A stretch of 64,000 bases of DNA from DASRDR01 sp963812945 [NCBI: uncultured Candidatus Rokubacteria bacterium] (GTDB lineage: Bacteria > Methylomirabilota > Methylomirabilia > Rokubacteriales): NCBI GenBank assembly GCA_963812945.1, contig CAWEXD010000008.1:3224001-3288000 (forward strand). Direction: 5' to 3'. Position numbers and translations under genes: made by a program. The notes below the pieces were generated by a model. It made no database searches. It was not told where the DNA came from and saw only the letters and a program-made list of their open reading frames with translations. Shown one piece after another: positions 49,812 to 58,591 of the stretch (position 1 is its first letter; each line of letters starts with the position of its first letter).

Positions 49812-51001
49812 CGCCGGGAGGTTCCTGCCGATACCTCTTGGTAGACACCGAGCACGCGCTCCAGCATGCGCTCGCACGTGAACTCTGCCTCGACGCGGGC
49901 CCGGCCCCGAGCGCCAAGTTGCTCCCGAAGCGCACGATCCGCCACCAGCCGGCCGATGGCCGCGGCGAGCTCCCCGGCATCACGAGGCGCCACCGTCAGC
50001 CCGGTGATCCCGTCGACGCTCACGAACGGCACTCCGGTCGGGAGCGCGGTGTTCACCACCGGCTTCCCGCACGCCATCGCCTCGACCTGCACCAGACCGA
50101 ACCCTTCGCTCTCGTGGGCCGATGGCAGCACGAACACGTCGCAGGCGTGCAGGTACGCGACGACGTCCTCATCGGACGCTGAGTCGACGAAGTGGACTCG
50201 GTTCGCCACGCCCTCGCGCCGGGCCTGACGGTCCAACGCCGTGCGCAAGTCACCAGATCCCACCAGCAGGAGACTGGCCGGAACCTCGCGCATGGCCGTG
50301 ACGAGATACTCGAGGCCCTTGTAGTAGACGAGTCGACCGACGAACAGGACGAGCGGCTCGCCGAAGTGGCGCCGGATCTCGTGCGCTCGTCGTCGCCTAG
50401 CGTCATTGAGCTCGAACCGCCGGACATCGACGCCGAGCGGGACAACCCGGCACTTGTCCGGCACGGCGCGCAAGAGCGCCGAGCCCTGCGCGGCCATTGG
50501 TGAGGTCACCATCACTCGGTCGACGCGGTCGAGGAATCGCCGCATCAGCTTCCGGTATGCCGGCCGAACCAGCCACTGGCGGACGATGTCACTGTGCCAG
50601 GTGGCCACGGTGGGCATGGCTCGATCGAGCAGGAACGCGGACAGCTCCCCCAGTGGGAATGGGGAGTGGAAATGAACGAGATCGACCTGCCGGCTCCGGC
50701 TCCGCACGTGCCAGGGCAACGTGCCGGCCAGCGGCATCGAGAGCAGGCGGCCGACGCTCCCGACGCGATGGACACGGACACCGTTCAGCCAGTCGATTCG
50801 ACCGCGACCTCTGATCTGGCCCGCCAGGACCTCGCCGGCCACGCGCTGCTGAAGCCCCTCGGCGATGACCTGCACCACCCGTTCGACACCCCCGATTTCC
50901 GGCGGGTAGAGCTTCGCCACCTGGAGCACCCGGAGCCGCGCCCCGGCCGCCGCCGCGACACCCGGTGCCCCCGCATCGCATTGGGGGCCTCGATCACTCA
51001 C
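49808..51001 (-). CDS. GT4-family glycosyltransferase
   Basis: A 397-residue GT-B transferase with LRVLQVAKLYPPEIGGVE at the start of the N domain, LFVGRLVYYKGLEYL in the donor site and the EX7E motif in ESEGFGLVQVEAMACGKPVV. The GTG at 51001 is the start. It lies 31 bases downstream of another transferase gene. Expected to add one sugar of the repeat unit on the cytoplasmic face. Confidence 0.85.
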   Translation of the reverse strand: MSDRGPQCDAGAPGVAAAAGARLRVLQVAKLYPPEIGGVERVVQVIAEGLQQRVAGEVLAGQIRGRGRIDWLNGVRVHRVGSVGRLLSMPLAGTLPWHVRSRSRQVDLVHFHSPFPLGELSAFLLDRAMPTVATWHSDIVRQWLVRPAYRKLMRRFLDRVDRVMVTSPMAAQGSALLRAVPDKCRVVPLGVDVRRFELNDARRRRAHEIRRHFGEPLVLFVGRLVYYKGLEYLVTAMREVPASLLLVGSGDLRTALDRQARREGVANRVHFVDSASDEDVVAYLHACDVFVLPSAHESEGFGLVQVEAMACGKPVVNTALPTGVPFVSVDGITGLTVAPRDAGELAAAIGRLVADRALREQLGARGRARVEAEFTCERMLERVLGVYQEVSAGTSRR

Positions 51002-51032
51002 GGCCGAGAGTCACACGGCCCGCTTCGTGACT

Positions 51033-52190
51033 TCACCGAGAGGCTCGGACATCGAGGACCTGGGCATAGAGCGACCCGATCTCCGCGACCGTGTGCCCGA
51101 TCGAGAACTGCTCCTCGACCCGTCGACGGCCCGCCTCGGCGAGTCGTCGGCGAAGGTCGACATCCCGCAGGAGCCGACACACGCCCGCGGCAAGAGCATC
51201 GGGATCCCCGACCGGGACCAGGACTCCGCTACTCCCATCCAGGACCACATCGTTGTTGCCGCCGACATCCGTCGCAACGATCGGCCTCCGACACGCCATC
51301 GCCTCCAGCAGCGTGATCGGCAGCCCCTCCCACAGCGACGAGGACACATACACATCGAAGATTTTCATGAGCCTGACCGCGTCGCTCCGGTATCCGGTCA
51401 TGACCAGCTTGTCCGAAAGCTTCAGCGACGCGACGAGCTCACTGAACCGCTGCTTCAGACCCTCGTCTCCGACCGGCGCATCGCCTACCAGGACGAAGCG
51501 CGCCCCAGGCACGGCATTGGCCACGAGACGCATCGCACGGGCGAAGTCATCGAGACCCTTCTGGGGGCTGATCCTCGACACGGTGCCAACGACGACCGAC
51601 GCGTCGGCCAGGCCGAGGGCGGCGCGTTCGCGGCTGGAATCGATCGACAGTCGATCGATCTCCTCACAGTCCACGGCGTTCGGAATGACGACGGCACGCT
51701 CGGCCTTGCTCACGCCGAGCACGAGCGCTTCTTGCATCTCGGACCGCGACACATGGATGAACCGCGCCGTCAGCCGGGCCAGGCCGCGCTCGAGGGCGAG
51801 GTATGCCGCCTGGCCCGTGCGTCCGTGCCGCCGGTGATGAAGCCCTTGGAACGAATGGACGACCGGGACTCGGGTGAGCATCGCGGCCAGGCGTCCGTAG
51901 AGGCCCGCCCCCTTGCCGTGCGAGTGGATCAGCTGCACGCGGTGGTGTCGGACTGCCGCCACGATCCCGCTCAGGGTAGCCGGCCGGAGCCCTCGGCCGG
52001 GCAGATCCAGGACCGGAACGCCCAGCGCCTTGTACTGAGCGAAGTATGGCCCGTCGTCCGGAGTCACCACGATCGGAGCGAAGTGATCCCGCCCGAGGCC
52101 CCCGACCAAATCGAGCATGGCCTTGGGGCCGCCGCCGAGAGCCGAGGTCACGTTCAACTCCAGAACACGGATCGGGGACGCCACGCTCAC
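51033..52190 (-). CDS. GT4-family glycosyltransferase
   Basis: A 385-residue GT-B transferase. It begins with a glycine-rich acceptor loop (VTSALGGGPKAMLDLVGGL), has SRISPQKGLDDFARAM in the donor domain and EX7E in WEGLPITLLEAMACRRPIV. The start is the GTG at 52190, about six bases after GGGAG. Nine bases separate it from the GT2 gene upstream, so they are co-transcribed. Confidence 0.85.
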   Translation of the reverse strand: MSVASPIRVLELNVTSALGGGPKAMLDLVGGLGRDHFAPIVVTPDDGPYFAQYKALGVPVLDLPGRGLRPATLSGIVAAVRHHRVQLIHSHGKGAGLYGRLAAMLTRVPVVHSFQGLHHRRHGRTGQAAYLALERGLARLTARFIHVSRSEMQEALVLGVSKAERAVVIPNAVDCEEIDRLSIDSSRERAALGLADASVVVGTVSRISPQKGLDDFARAMRLVANAVPGARFVLVGDAPVGDEGLKQRFSELVASLKLSDKLVMTGYRSDAVRLMKIFDVYVSSSLWEGLPITLLEAMACRRPIVATDVGGNNDVVLDGSSGVLVPVGDPDALAAGVCRLLRDVDLRRRLAEAGRRRVEEQFSIGHTVAEIGSLYAQVLDVRASR

Positions 52191-52199
52191 ACGCTCCCT

Positions 52200-53003
52200 T
52201 CAGAAGGGACGCCCTAGGAGCGCGCGGCGCACCCAGTTGCGAGTCCGGATCGGGGTCAATCGAGCAGCCAGCGGACGAACGAGATGAACGAGACTCGACA
52301 GCGGGTACTGCCCGCGGCGGATCACGGCCAACCGTAGCCTGAGACCCCACGCCAGCTGCTCGTTGTCGCGACGAATCGAGACATTGACGCCGTCGTAGCG
52401 GCGCATCCCGAGCGGCTCCGACAGATTGGCCAGCCGAGCGTGCCGCGCAACCCGGAACCACAGCTCATAGTCTTCGACGAGAGGCCACGCCACATCGTAG
52501 AGGCCGACGGTAGTGAGAACGTCACGCCTGAGCATTACTGAGGCGTGAAAGAACGGATTGTATCGCATCAGCGTCGCCCGAAGCGTCTGATCATCGGTCG
52601 GGAATCTCTTGACACCGATTGTCCGGCCCTCACCGTCGATCTCGTAGTAGCCAGTGCCCAGCAGCCCGACATCGGGGTGAGAATCCAGGAACGCGACCTG
52701 GCGCTCGATCCGTCGTTGGTCCGCGAGATCGTCGGCATCCATCCGGGCGACGTACTCGCCCCCGCTCAGCTCAAGACCTCGGTTGAGGGACCGCGTGAGC
52801 CCCATGTTGGGATGCCGGAAGACACGCAGCCGTGGATCCTCGCGCCGTCGCTTCTCCAAGATCTCGGAAGAGCCGTCCGTCGACCCATCGTCGATGACGA
52901 CAAACTCGAGGTCGTCGTACGTCTGCCCGAGAATGCTGTCCACCGCCGCGAGGAGAAACCGCTCGCCGTTGAACACGCTCATCACGACGCTCACGCGCGG
53001 CAT
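52200..53003 (-). CDS. GT2-family glycosyltransferase
   Basis: A 267-residue GT-A inverting transferase. The first strand is SVVMSVFNGERFLLAAVDSI, the nucleotide pocket is VIDDGSTDGS near residue 37, and the metal-binding acid cluster is ARMDADDLAD near residue 89. A single catalytic domain without membrane segments, so it is soluble or peripheral. Sixty bases separate it from the dioxygenase gene upstream. Confidence 0.9.
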   Translation of the reverse strand: MPRVSVVMSVFNGERFLLAAVDSILGQTYDDLEFVVIDDGSTDGSSEILEKRRREDPRLRVFRHPNMGLTRSLNRGLELSGGEYVARMDADDLADQRRIERQVAFLDSHPDVGLLGTGYYEIDGEGRTIGVKRFPTDDQTLRATLMRYNPFFHASVMLRRDVLTTVGLYDVAWPLVEDYELWFRVARHARLANLSEPLGMRRYDGVNVSIRRDNEQLAWGLRLRLAVIRRGQYPLSSLVHLVRPLAARLTPIRTRNWVRRALLGRPF

Positions 53004-53063
53004 ACGGGTATCGCGAGGCGGACGGACGTCGATACCGGCGGCGCCGGCCGCCGTCCGCCCGGA

Positions 53064-53888
53064 TCAACGACCGGACAGACGTCCGAGCCCGCCGAGAATC
53101 TTGCGGATTGGCTCCCGCGCCTGGGGCACGAGACGGCCCAGACGGGGAATCAGGTAGAGGAGCTGGTTCCGCGGATTCATCCGGCCACGGAATACACGGA
53201 CGAACTCCGGGGCCGATCGCCCGTTCCGGGCAGCGATGAAGTATGGCTTCCGGATATACGGGTCGAACTGGTCCATCGACATGTACTCGACGACATAGGC
53301 CCAGCGAGGCTTCTCTCCGACATTCGGCGATGTCCGATGCAGCATCAGCGACGAGAACAGTATCACGTCGCCGGGCTCAGCCTCGACCGCCACCGCCCCG
53401 GCCGGCTCCCCTTCGCACACTTGATGGCTGCCGTCCAGGCTGTGGGTCATCACACCCCTTCGGTGACTGCCCGGCTGGAGCCACAGCAACCCAGTCTGCT
53501 CATTGATCTCTGTCATCGCGACCCAGAGCTGGAAATGCCCCTGCTTGAGCTTGTTGTACCCGTTGTCCTGGTGCCAGGGGAACTCCGGACCACCGGGCAC
53601 CTTCGCAATGGCTTGGTCCCAGCGGACCCAGATGTCTGGCCCGATGATGGGGCTCATGAAGTCAATCACTTTCTGCTGAGACACGAAGCCCTGAAGAAAC
53701 GGGCTATCGTGGAGCAGATTGTGCTTGAACGTGAGGCCGCCCTTGTTCAGCTCGCTTGGCAGTTTCTCCATCGGCTGAGCCTTGTGGATTGCCTCCAGGA
53801 GCTCCTTGATCTCACCCGGCGAGAAGAAGCCCCGGCCGACGGTGAAACCTCGATCCTCGAACTCTCGCTTCCGCTCACTTCCGTTCAT
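53064..53888 (-). CDS. Phytanoyl-CoA dioxygenase (PhyH) family protein
   Basis: A 274-residue non-haem Fe(II)/2-oxoglutarate dioxygenase-like protein. The iron ligands are visible as His106 and Asp108 in WHQDNGY and His184 in SLMLHRTSPN, with the expected double-stranded beta-helix spacing. The ATG at 53888 has an ideal GGAGGTGACC upstream and overlaps the upstream transferase by 14 bases; the longer frame reaching 53969 is rejected. PhyH proteins in glycan loci may hydroxylate a sugar or lipid group, but no glycan substrate is known for this one. Confidence 0.85.
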   Translation of the reverse strand: MNGSERKREFEDRGFTVGRGFFSPGEIKELLEAIHKAQPMEKLPSELNKGGLTFKHNLLHDSPFLQGFVSQQKVIDFMSPIIGPDIWVRWDQAIAKVPGGPEFPWHQDNGYNKLKQGHFQLWVAMTEINEQTGLLWLQPGSHRRGVMTHSLDGSHQVCEGEPAGAVAVEAEPGDVILFSSLMLHRTSPNVGEKPRWAYVVEYMSMDQFDPYIRKPYFIAARNGRSAPEFVRVFRGRMNPRNQLLYLIPRLGRLVPQAREPIRKILGGLGRLSGR

Positions 53889-55071
53889 GGTCACCTCCGC
53901 GGATCCCCGTGGTCCACGCTCGACGCTCAGTGGCGAGCCGACGGGCGGCATATTGCTCCACGGTCTCACCGTAGATCTTCAGAACGTCCCGGACTGTCTG
54001 ATCCCAGGAGAACAGACGTTTGACATGCTCTGCGCCCGTCCAGCCGATGCGAGTCCGGCTCTCGTCGTCCCCGAGCAGCATCGCGACGCGGTTTGCGAAC
54101 GCCTCGACGTCTCCCGCGGGCACGAGTAGACCGGAGACTCCGTCATCGATCGTCTCGGTCAGCGACGCCACGGCCTGCGCGACGACAGGCTTGCCGCACG
54201 CCATCGCTTCCTGGGGGGCGAGAGCGAACCCCTCGAGCAGCGACGAGAACACGAACACGTCCGCGAGGTTGATAGTGGCGACCTTCTCGGCCTCGGGGAC
54301 ATGACCGGCGAGGACCACTGAGTCCCGAACTCCGGCCGCCACGGCTCGTCGCTCGATCTCCTTGCGCATCGGCCCCTCACCGATGAGCATGAGTACGACG
54401 TCGTTCCCGACCAGCTGGCGGACTCGCGCGAGCACCTCCACGAGCATCACCTGGTTCTTGCGGGCGGTGAGAACACCCGTGGAAAGAAGCACCCGCTTGC
54501 CGACGAGGCCCCAGCGCTGAAGCAATACCGGGTCCTTGGCCATGGGCGTGAACTTGTCCTCGACTCCGCAGTAGACGACACGGATATTCGATCCATCGAG
54601 GTCGAGCTCTTCGAGGAGACACCGGCGCGAGTACTCGCTATCGGTGATCACCTGGTCGGACGCCATCAGGACCCGCCGCTCGATGACACGGTTGAGGGGA
54701 CTCGGGTCAAGGTGATGATGGTGCGTAACGACGGGAACCGGCAGCCGGTAGATACGGCGCGCCAGCAGCGCGGCGAGGCCGATGTGCCGCACGGCATGGG
54801 CGCGGATCAGGTCGAAGGGGGCTCGATCGTACGTCTGCTTGATGTAAGGCGCGAACACGAATGGCGCAACCCACCAGCGGAGGCCACGGGACGGGACGAT
54901 GCGGCGCACCTCCCACCCAGGGACCCCGACCTCGTGCGGCTGACTGCCCGCAAGAAGGATGCGCAGATCGACGCCCTGCTCGCCCAGCCCTCGCAGCAAA
55001 CCGCACTCGTAAACCTCGCCGCCGAGACCGGAGCCGGGAAAGAGGCCGCACTGGGGGGAGCAGACGCGCAT
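53875..55071 (-). CDS. GT4-family glycosyltransferase
   Basis: A 398-residue GT-B transferase: a Gly-rich acceptor loop (FPGSGLGGEVYECGLL) near residue 12, LSTGVLTARKNQVMLVEVL in the donor site and EX7E in LEGFALAPQEAMACGKPVV. ATG 55071 shares a base with the aminotransferase stop (TGATG); GTG 55074 is a possible alternative. Part of a coupled series from the BY-kinase down to the dioxygenase. Confidence 0.85.
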   Translation of the reverse strand: MRVCSPQCGLFPGSGLGGEVYECGLLRGLGEQGVDLRILLAGSQPHEVGVPGWEVRRIVPSRGLRWWVAPFVFAPYIKQTYDRAPFDLIRAHAVRHIGLAALLARRIYRLPVPVVTHHHHLDPSPLNRVIERRVLMASDQVITDSEYSRRCLLEELDLDGSNIRVVYCGVEDKFTPMAKDPVLLQRWGLVGKRVLLSTGVLTARKNQVMLVEVLARVRQLVGNDVVLMLIGEGPMRKEIERRAVAAGVRDSVVLAGHVPEAEKVATINLADVFVFSSLLEGFALAPQEAMACGKPVVAQAVASLTETIDDGVSGLLVPAGDVEAFANRVAMLLGDDESRTRIGWTGAEHVKRLFSWDQTVRDVLKIYGETVEQYAARRLATERRAWTTGIRGGDHERK

Positions 55072-56183
55072 CACCGAGTCACCCCCGCCCGCACGGCTTC
55101 GACGATGAGTCCCCGATCACTCTCGCTGAGATCCGGAGAACACGAGACGTAGAGCCCTCGCGCGAGGACGTCCGCGGCGACCGGCGTGTCGCTCGGCTCG
55201 TAGCCCAGGGCGCGATAGGGCCCCTCGCCGCTGATCAGCGAGAAGAACGGACGCGTCTCCACTCCAGCCTCGTGGAGCGCGTGCTCCGCCTGCTGCCGAT
55301 GCCGGGCCGTGCGGAAGAGCATGTGATATGCGAAGGGCGCCGTCGCGGCGTACGGCGCTTCGCCGGGCAGGCGTTCGATGCTGTCCGTGAGGTCCGCGAG
55401 CTCACGATTCAGCGCCGCGATGTTCTGTCGACGCCGCGCGATCGCCTGCGGGAGCTTGCCCATCTGGACCAGCCCGATCGCAGCCTGAAGATCCGTCAGC
55501 TTGTAGTTGGCGCCGAGCAGCGGATGGACGAAGTGCTCGCCGGGCAACTGTCCGAGGTTGCGCACGGCCTGCATGCGCCGGCACAGGTCGGCATCGCCGG
55601 TGACGATCATGCCGCCCTCTCCGGACGTGACCGTCTTGTTGGTGTAGAGAGAGAAGTAGCCGGCATGACCCATGCTTCCCACCGGCCGGCCGCGATACTG
55701 CGCGCCGATCGCCTGGCACGCGTCCTCCACGATAGGGATCCCATGACGCGCGCCAATCTCCAGCAGCGGGTCCATGTCCACCGGGTGGCCGAGGAGATGG
55801 ACCGGCAGGATGAGCTTCGTTCTCGAGGTGATTCGGGCCTCGACCTTGGTGACGTCGAGGTTGTATGTCCCGGGGTCGATATCGACGAACACCGGCTCGG
55901 CGCCCTGGAACAGCACAGGGTTGGCGGAGGCGATGCAGGAGAGCGGCGAGGTCAGAACCTGATCGCCCCGCTTGATGTCGAGGCCGAGCAGAACGGTGTG
56001 GAGGGCGGCGGTTCCGTTGCACGTCGCCACGGCGTGGGGGGCCCCCGTCAACCGGCGGAAGGCATCCTCCAGGTCGCGGACTCGTGGTCCCTGGCTGATC
56101 CAGCCGCTGCGGACCACGGCCGCGACGGCCTCCGCCTCGGCTTCGCCGATGTCCGGGCGCGCGACCGGAACCTGCCACCCCAT
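55071..56183 (-). CDS. DegT/DnrJ/EryC1/StrS family PLP aminotransferase
   Basis: A 370-residue sugar aminotransferase. The PLP-binding Lys183 is in SLYTNKTVTSGEGG, with Asp154 of the cofactor ring contact in IVEDACQAIGA and the CNGTAALHTVL segment near residue 55. Such enzymes aminate the 4-keto sugar made by a FlaA1/PglF-type dehydratase. The gene directly upstream encodes exactly such a dehydratase (with a receiver domain), so the two likely make a UDP-4-amino-sugar together. ATG 56183 has AGGGG upstream; GTG 56201 is a longer option overlapping the dehydratase stop. Confidence 0.9.
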   Translation of the reverse strand: MGWQVPVARPDIGEAEAEAVAAVVRSGWISQGPRVRDLEDAFRRLTGAPHAVATCNGTAALHTVLLGLDIKRGDQVLTSPLSCIASANPVLFQGAEPVFVDIDPGTYNLDVTKVEARITSRTKLILPVHLLGHPVDMDPLLEIGARHGIPIVEDACQAIGAQYRGRPVGSMGHAGYFSLYTNKTVTSGEGGMIVTGDADLCRRMQAVRNLGQLPGEHFVHPLLGANYKLTDLQAAIGLVQMGKLPQAIARRRQNIAALNRELADLTDSIERLPGEAPYAATAPFAYHMLFRTARHRQQAEHALHEAGVETRPFFSLISGEGPYRALGYEPSDTPVAADVLARGLYVSCSPDLSESDRGLIVEAVRAGVTR

Positions 56184-56194
56184 CCTTCTGGCCC

Positions 56195-58591
56195 CTAACA
56201 CTTCTCCGGGACGGGGATCCCGGGAGTGCTCGCCGGCTCCGGTCCGACCGTGCGTCGCAGCACGGCCTGGACACGAGCGAGAAGCTCGTCGATGCTGAAC
56301 GGCTTCGTCACGTAGTCGTCCGCCCCCGCTTGAAGGCCGACGACCGCGGATCCATCGGCGCTGTATCCGGTGATGAGAATGACTCGGATCCCCGCCGTGA
56401 TCGGATCGCTCCGGAGGGTCCGGCAGAGATCGAGCCCACTCGCGTCCGGGAGGTTCACGTCGAGCAGCACGAGATGGGGGGGTCGGTGCCGCGACAGATC
56501 GAGGCCCACGGCCGCGGTCTCCGCGACCTCGACATCGTAGCGCTCGTCGAGGATCTCCCGCAGGAGGTCGCGGCTCATGCTGTCGTCATCCACGATGAGG
56601 ATCCGGTGCTTCTCGCCCGCTTCGGGCACCGTGAATCCCTGCCGGCCAGGCGGCGGCGAGTAGCTCGGAACGACCTCGTGGACGAGCCCCAGCAGGCCGG
56701 GGACATCGCCCTGAATGGCCCTCCGCTCCAGCTCGCCGACGAGAGCCTTCATCTCCCTCACGGGCCGCCGAATCTGGCGGATGGCGAAGATCCGCTCAGC
56801 AGGGGACCGTACGATCTCCTCGTCGTCCTGCCAGAGGACCTCGTGCAACTTCTCCCCGGGTCGTAGTCCCACGAACTGCTTCGAGACATCGCCCGGTGCC
56901 AGCCCGAGCGACGCGACCAAGTCGTCGACGAGCTGCGTGATCTTCACCGGCTCGCCCATGTCGAGCACGAACACGTCGCCCTCGAGGTTCGTCGTCGGGC
57001 TCTCCAGGACCAGGCTCACCGCCTCGGGAATCGTCATCAGGAATCGGGACACGTCGGGATCGGTGATGGTGATCGGCTCGCCATTCTCGATCTGCCGCGT
57101 GAACAGCGGCACGACGCTCCCCGCGCTGCCGAGCACGTTCCCGAATCGGACGACGACGAATCGGGTCGAGGGGTTCCGGCCCTGGCGCCCCCCGTGGCTG
57201 CCGTTGAGAGCCGCCAGGTACATCTCGCAGATCCGCTTGGTGGCGCCCATGAGATTGCCCGGCTTCGCGGCCTTGTCCGTCGAGATGAAGACGAATGTCT
57301 CGGCGCCGTACATCTCGGTGACGTCCGCCAAGCGCCGGGTCCCGACGACGTTGTTGAGCACCGCCTCCCCGGGGTGGTCTTCGAGGATCGGGACGTGCTT
57401 GTAGGCCGCCGCGTGAAAGACGATCTGCGGCCGGTAGCGCTGGCAGAGCTCGGTCATCCGCGGCACGTGCTTGACGTCCGCGAGAGCCGCCGTCACGGAG
57501 GCGTCGGGAAATCGGCTCGCCATCTCGAGAGTAATCTCGTTAAGGGCGTTCTCCGACCGCTCGACCATCACCAACGACGACACGCCGAACCGCAGCACCT
57601 GACGGCAGATCTCGGAGCCGATCGAGCCCCCGGCACCGGTGACCATGACCCGCTTGCCTTCGAGGAAGGCCCGGAGCTTCGGCTCGTCAGGCCGAGTCGG
57701 CTCGCGGCGTAGCAGCTCGTCCACGTCGAAGGATCGGAGGTACCGGAACCGGCCACGGCCCTGCACGAGCTGGGTCACCGAAGGCAAGACCTTGAAGTTC
57801 ACGCCGGCCGCGACGCACGTGGTTGAAATCGAACGGAGCATCGCCCCGTCGAGATTCGGAAGCGCGATGACCGCGTCGTGCACCCGAAAGTGTCGCGCGA
57901 CACGCGGCAGCTCGGCGATGGTCCCGAGCACCGGCACATCGCGGACCGTCTGGCCGGTCCGCGCAGGGTCGTTGTCGAGGAAGCCCACCACCTGGAACCC
58001 CATCGAGGGATTCGCACCGATCTCTCGGGCGATCGATTCACCCGACTCACCGACGCCAATGATCACCACCCGCCGCATCTCGGTCGCATTAGGCTCGGTG
58101 CGCACCTGGCTCACGAGGCGCACCAGAGCGCGAATCGCGGTCGCCAAGACCACCGTGAACACCAGGGTGAGCAGGAGCACCGAGCGCGGGTACGATCGCC
58201 ACCCCAGAACCACCACGATCAGCGCGTGCAGGCTCCCTCCGAGCACCGCCGCCTTGGTGACACGGAGGAGATCCTCCATGCTTGCGTAGCGCCAGATGCT
58301 CCGATAGGTTCGCAAGGTCGCGAACGCCAGGAAGTAAGCCGATGTCGTCACGAGGACCCCGTGCACGAGAAGCCACGCTTGCTCGAGCGGCAGGACCCCC
58401 TCGAATCGGACCATGAAGGCCAGCACGTTGGCGGCAACGACCGCGGCGACATCGATGGCGATCCGGCCGCACTGCTGCCAGATCGCGAAGGCCTGCGGGC
58501 CCCCGACCCATCGATCGCTGATCGGCGTCGTCATCAGTCTCCGAAGCGCCGACCATCGGCTCGGCGCCACTGGCCGCATCGGTGTGCTCAC
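56195..58591 (-). CDS. FlaA1/CapD-type nucleotide-sugar 4,6-dehydratase fused to a response-regulator receiver domain
   Basis: A 798-residue fusion. Residues about 43-158 hold four membrane segments, 172-290 a Rossmann domain (VVIIGVGESGES), and 315-600 the short-chain-dehydrogenase core with TGAGGSIGSE, STDK (437-440) and MGATK (448-452), where Met replaces Tyr as in PglF-type 4,6-dehydratases. So far this is an ordinary FlaA1/CapD protein. Residues 662-780 add a full CheY-like receiver: acidic DDD (668-670), phospho-acceptor Asp711 in LVLLDVNLPD, Thr741 and Lys763. No DNA-binding domain follows. GTG 58591 overlaps the sensor-kinase stop (GTGA), so the kinase is the likely cognate partner. 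Phospho-control of the dehydratase is inferred. Confidence 0.9.
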   Translation of the reverse strand: MSTPMRPVAPSRWSALRRLMTTPISDRWVGGPQAFAIWQQCGRIAIDVAAVVAANVLAFMVRFEGVLPLEQAWLLVHGVLVTTSAYFLAFATLRTYRSIWRYASMEDLLRVTKAAVLGGSLHALIVVVLGWRSYPRSVLLLTLVFTVVLATAIRALVRLVSQVRTEPNATEMRRVVIIGVGESGESIAREIGANPSMGFQVVGFLDNDPARTGQTVRDVPVLGTIAELPRVARHFRVHDAVIALPNLDGAMLRSISTTCVAAGVNFKVLPSVTQLVQGRGRFRYLRSFDVDELLRREPTRPDEPKLRAFLEGKRVMVTGAGGSIGSEICRQVLRFGVSSLVMVERSENALNEITLEMASRFPDASVTAALADVKHVPRMTELCQRYRPQIVFHAAAYKHVPILEDHPGEAVLNNVVGTRRLADVTEMYGAETFVFISTDKAAKPGNLMGATKRICEMYLAALNGSHGGRQGRNPSTRFVVVRFGNVLGSAGSVVPLFTRQIENGEPITITDPDVSRFLMTIPEAVSLVLESPTTNLEGDVFVLDMGEPVKITQLVDDLVASLGLAPGDVSKQFVGLRPGEKLHEVLWQDDEEIVRSPAERIFAIRQIRRPVREMKALVGELERRAIQGDVPGLLGLVHEVVPSYSPPPGRQGFTVPEAGEKHRILIVDDDSMSRDLLREILDERYDVEVAETAAVGLDLSRHRPPHLVLLDVNLPDASGLDLCRTLRSDPITAGIRVILITGYSADGSAVVGLQAGADDYVTKPFSIDELLARVQAVLRRTVGPEPASTPGIPVPEKC

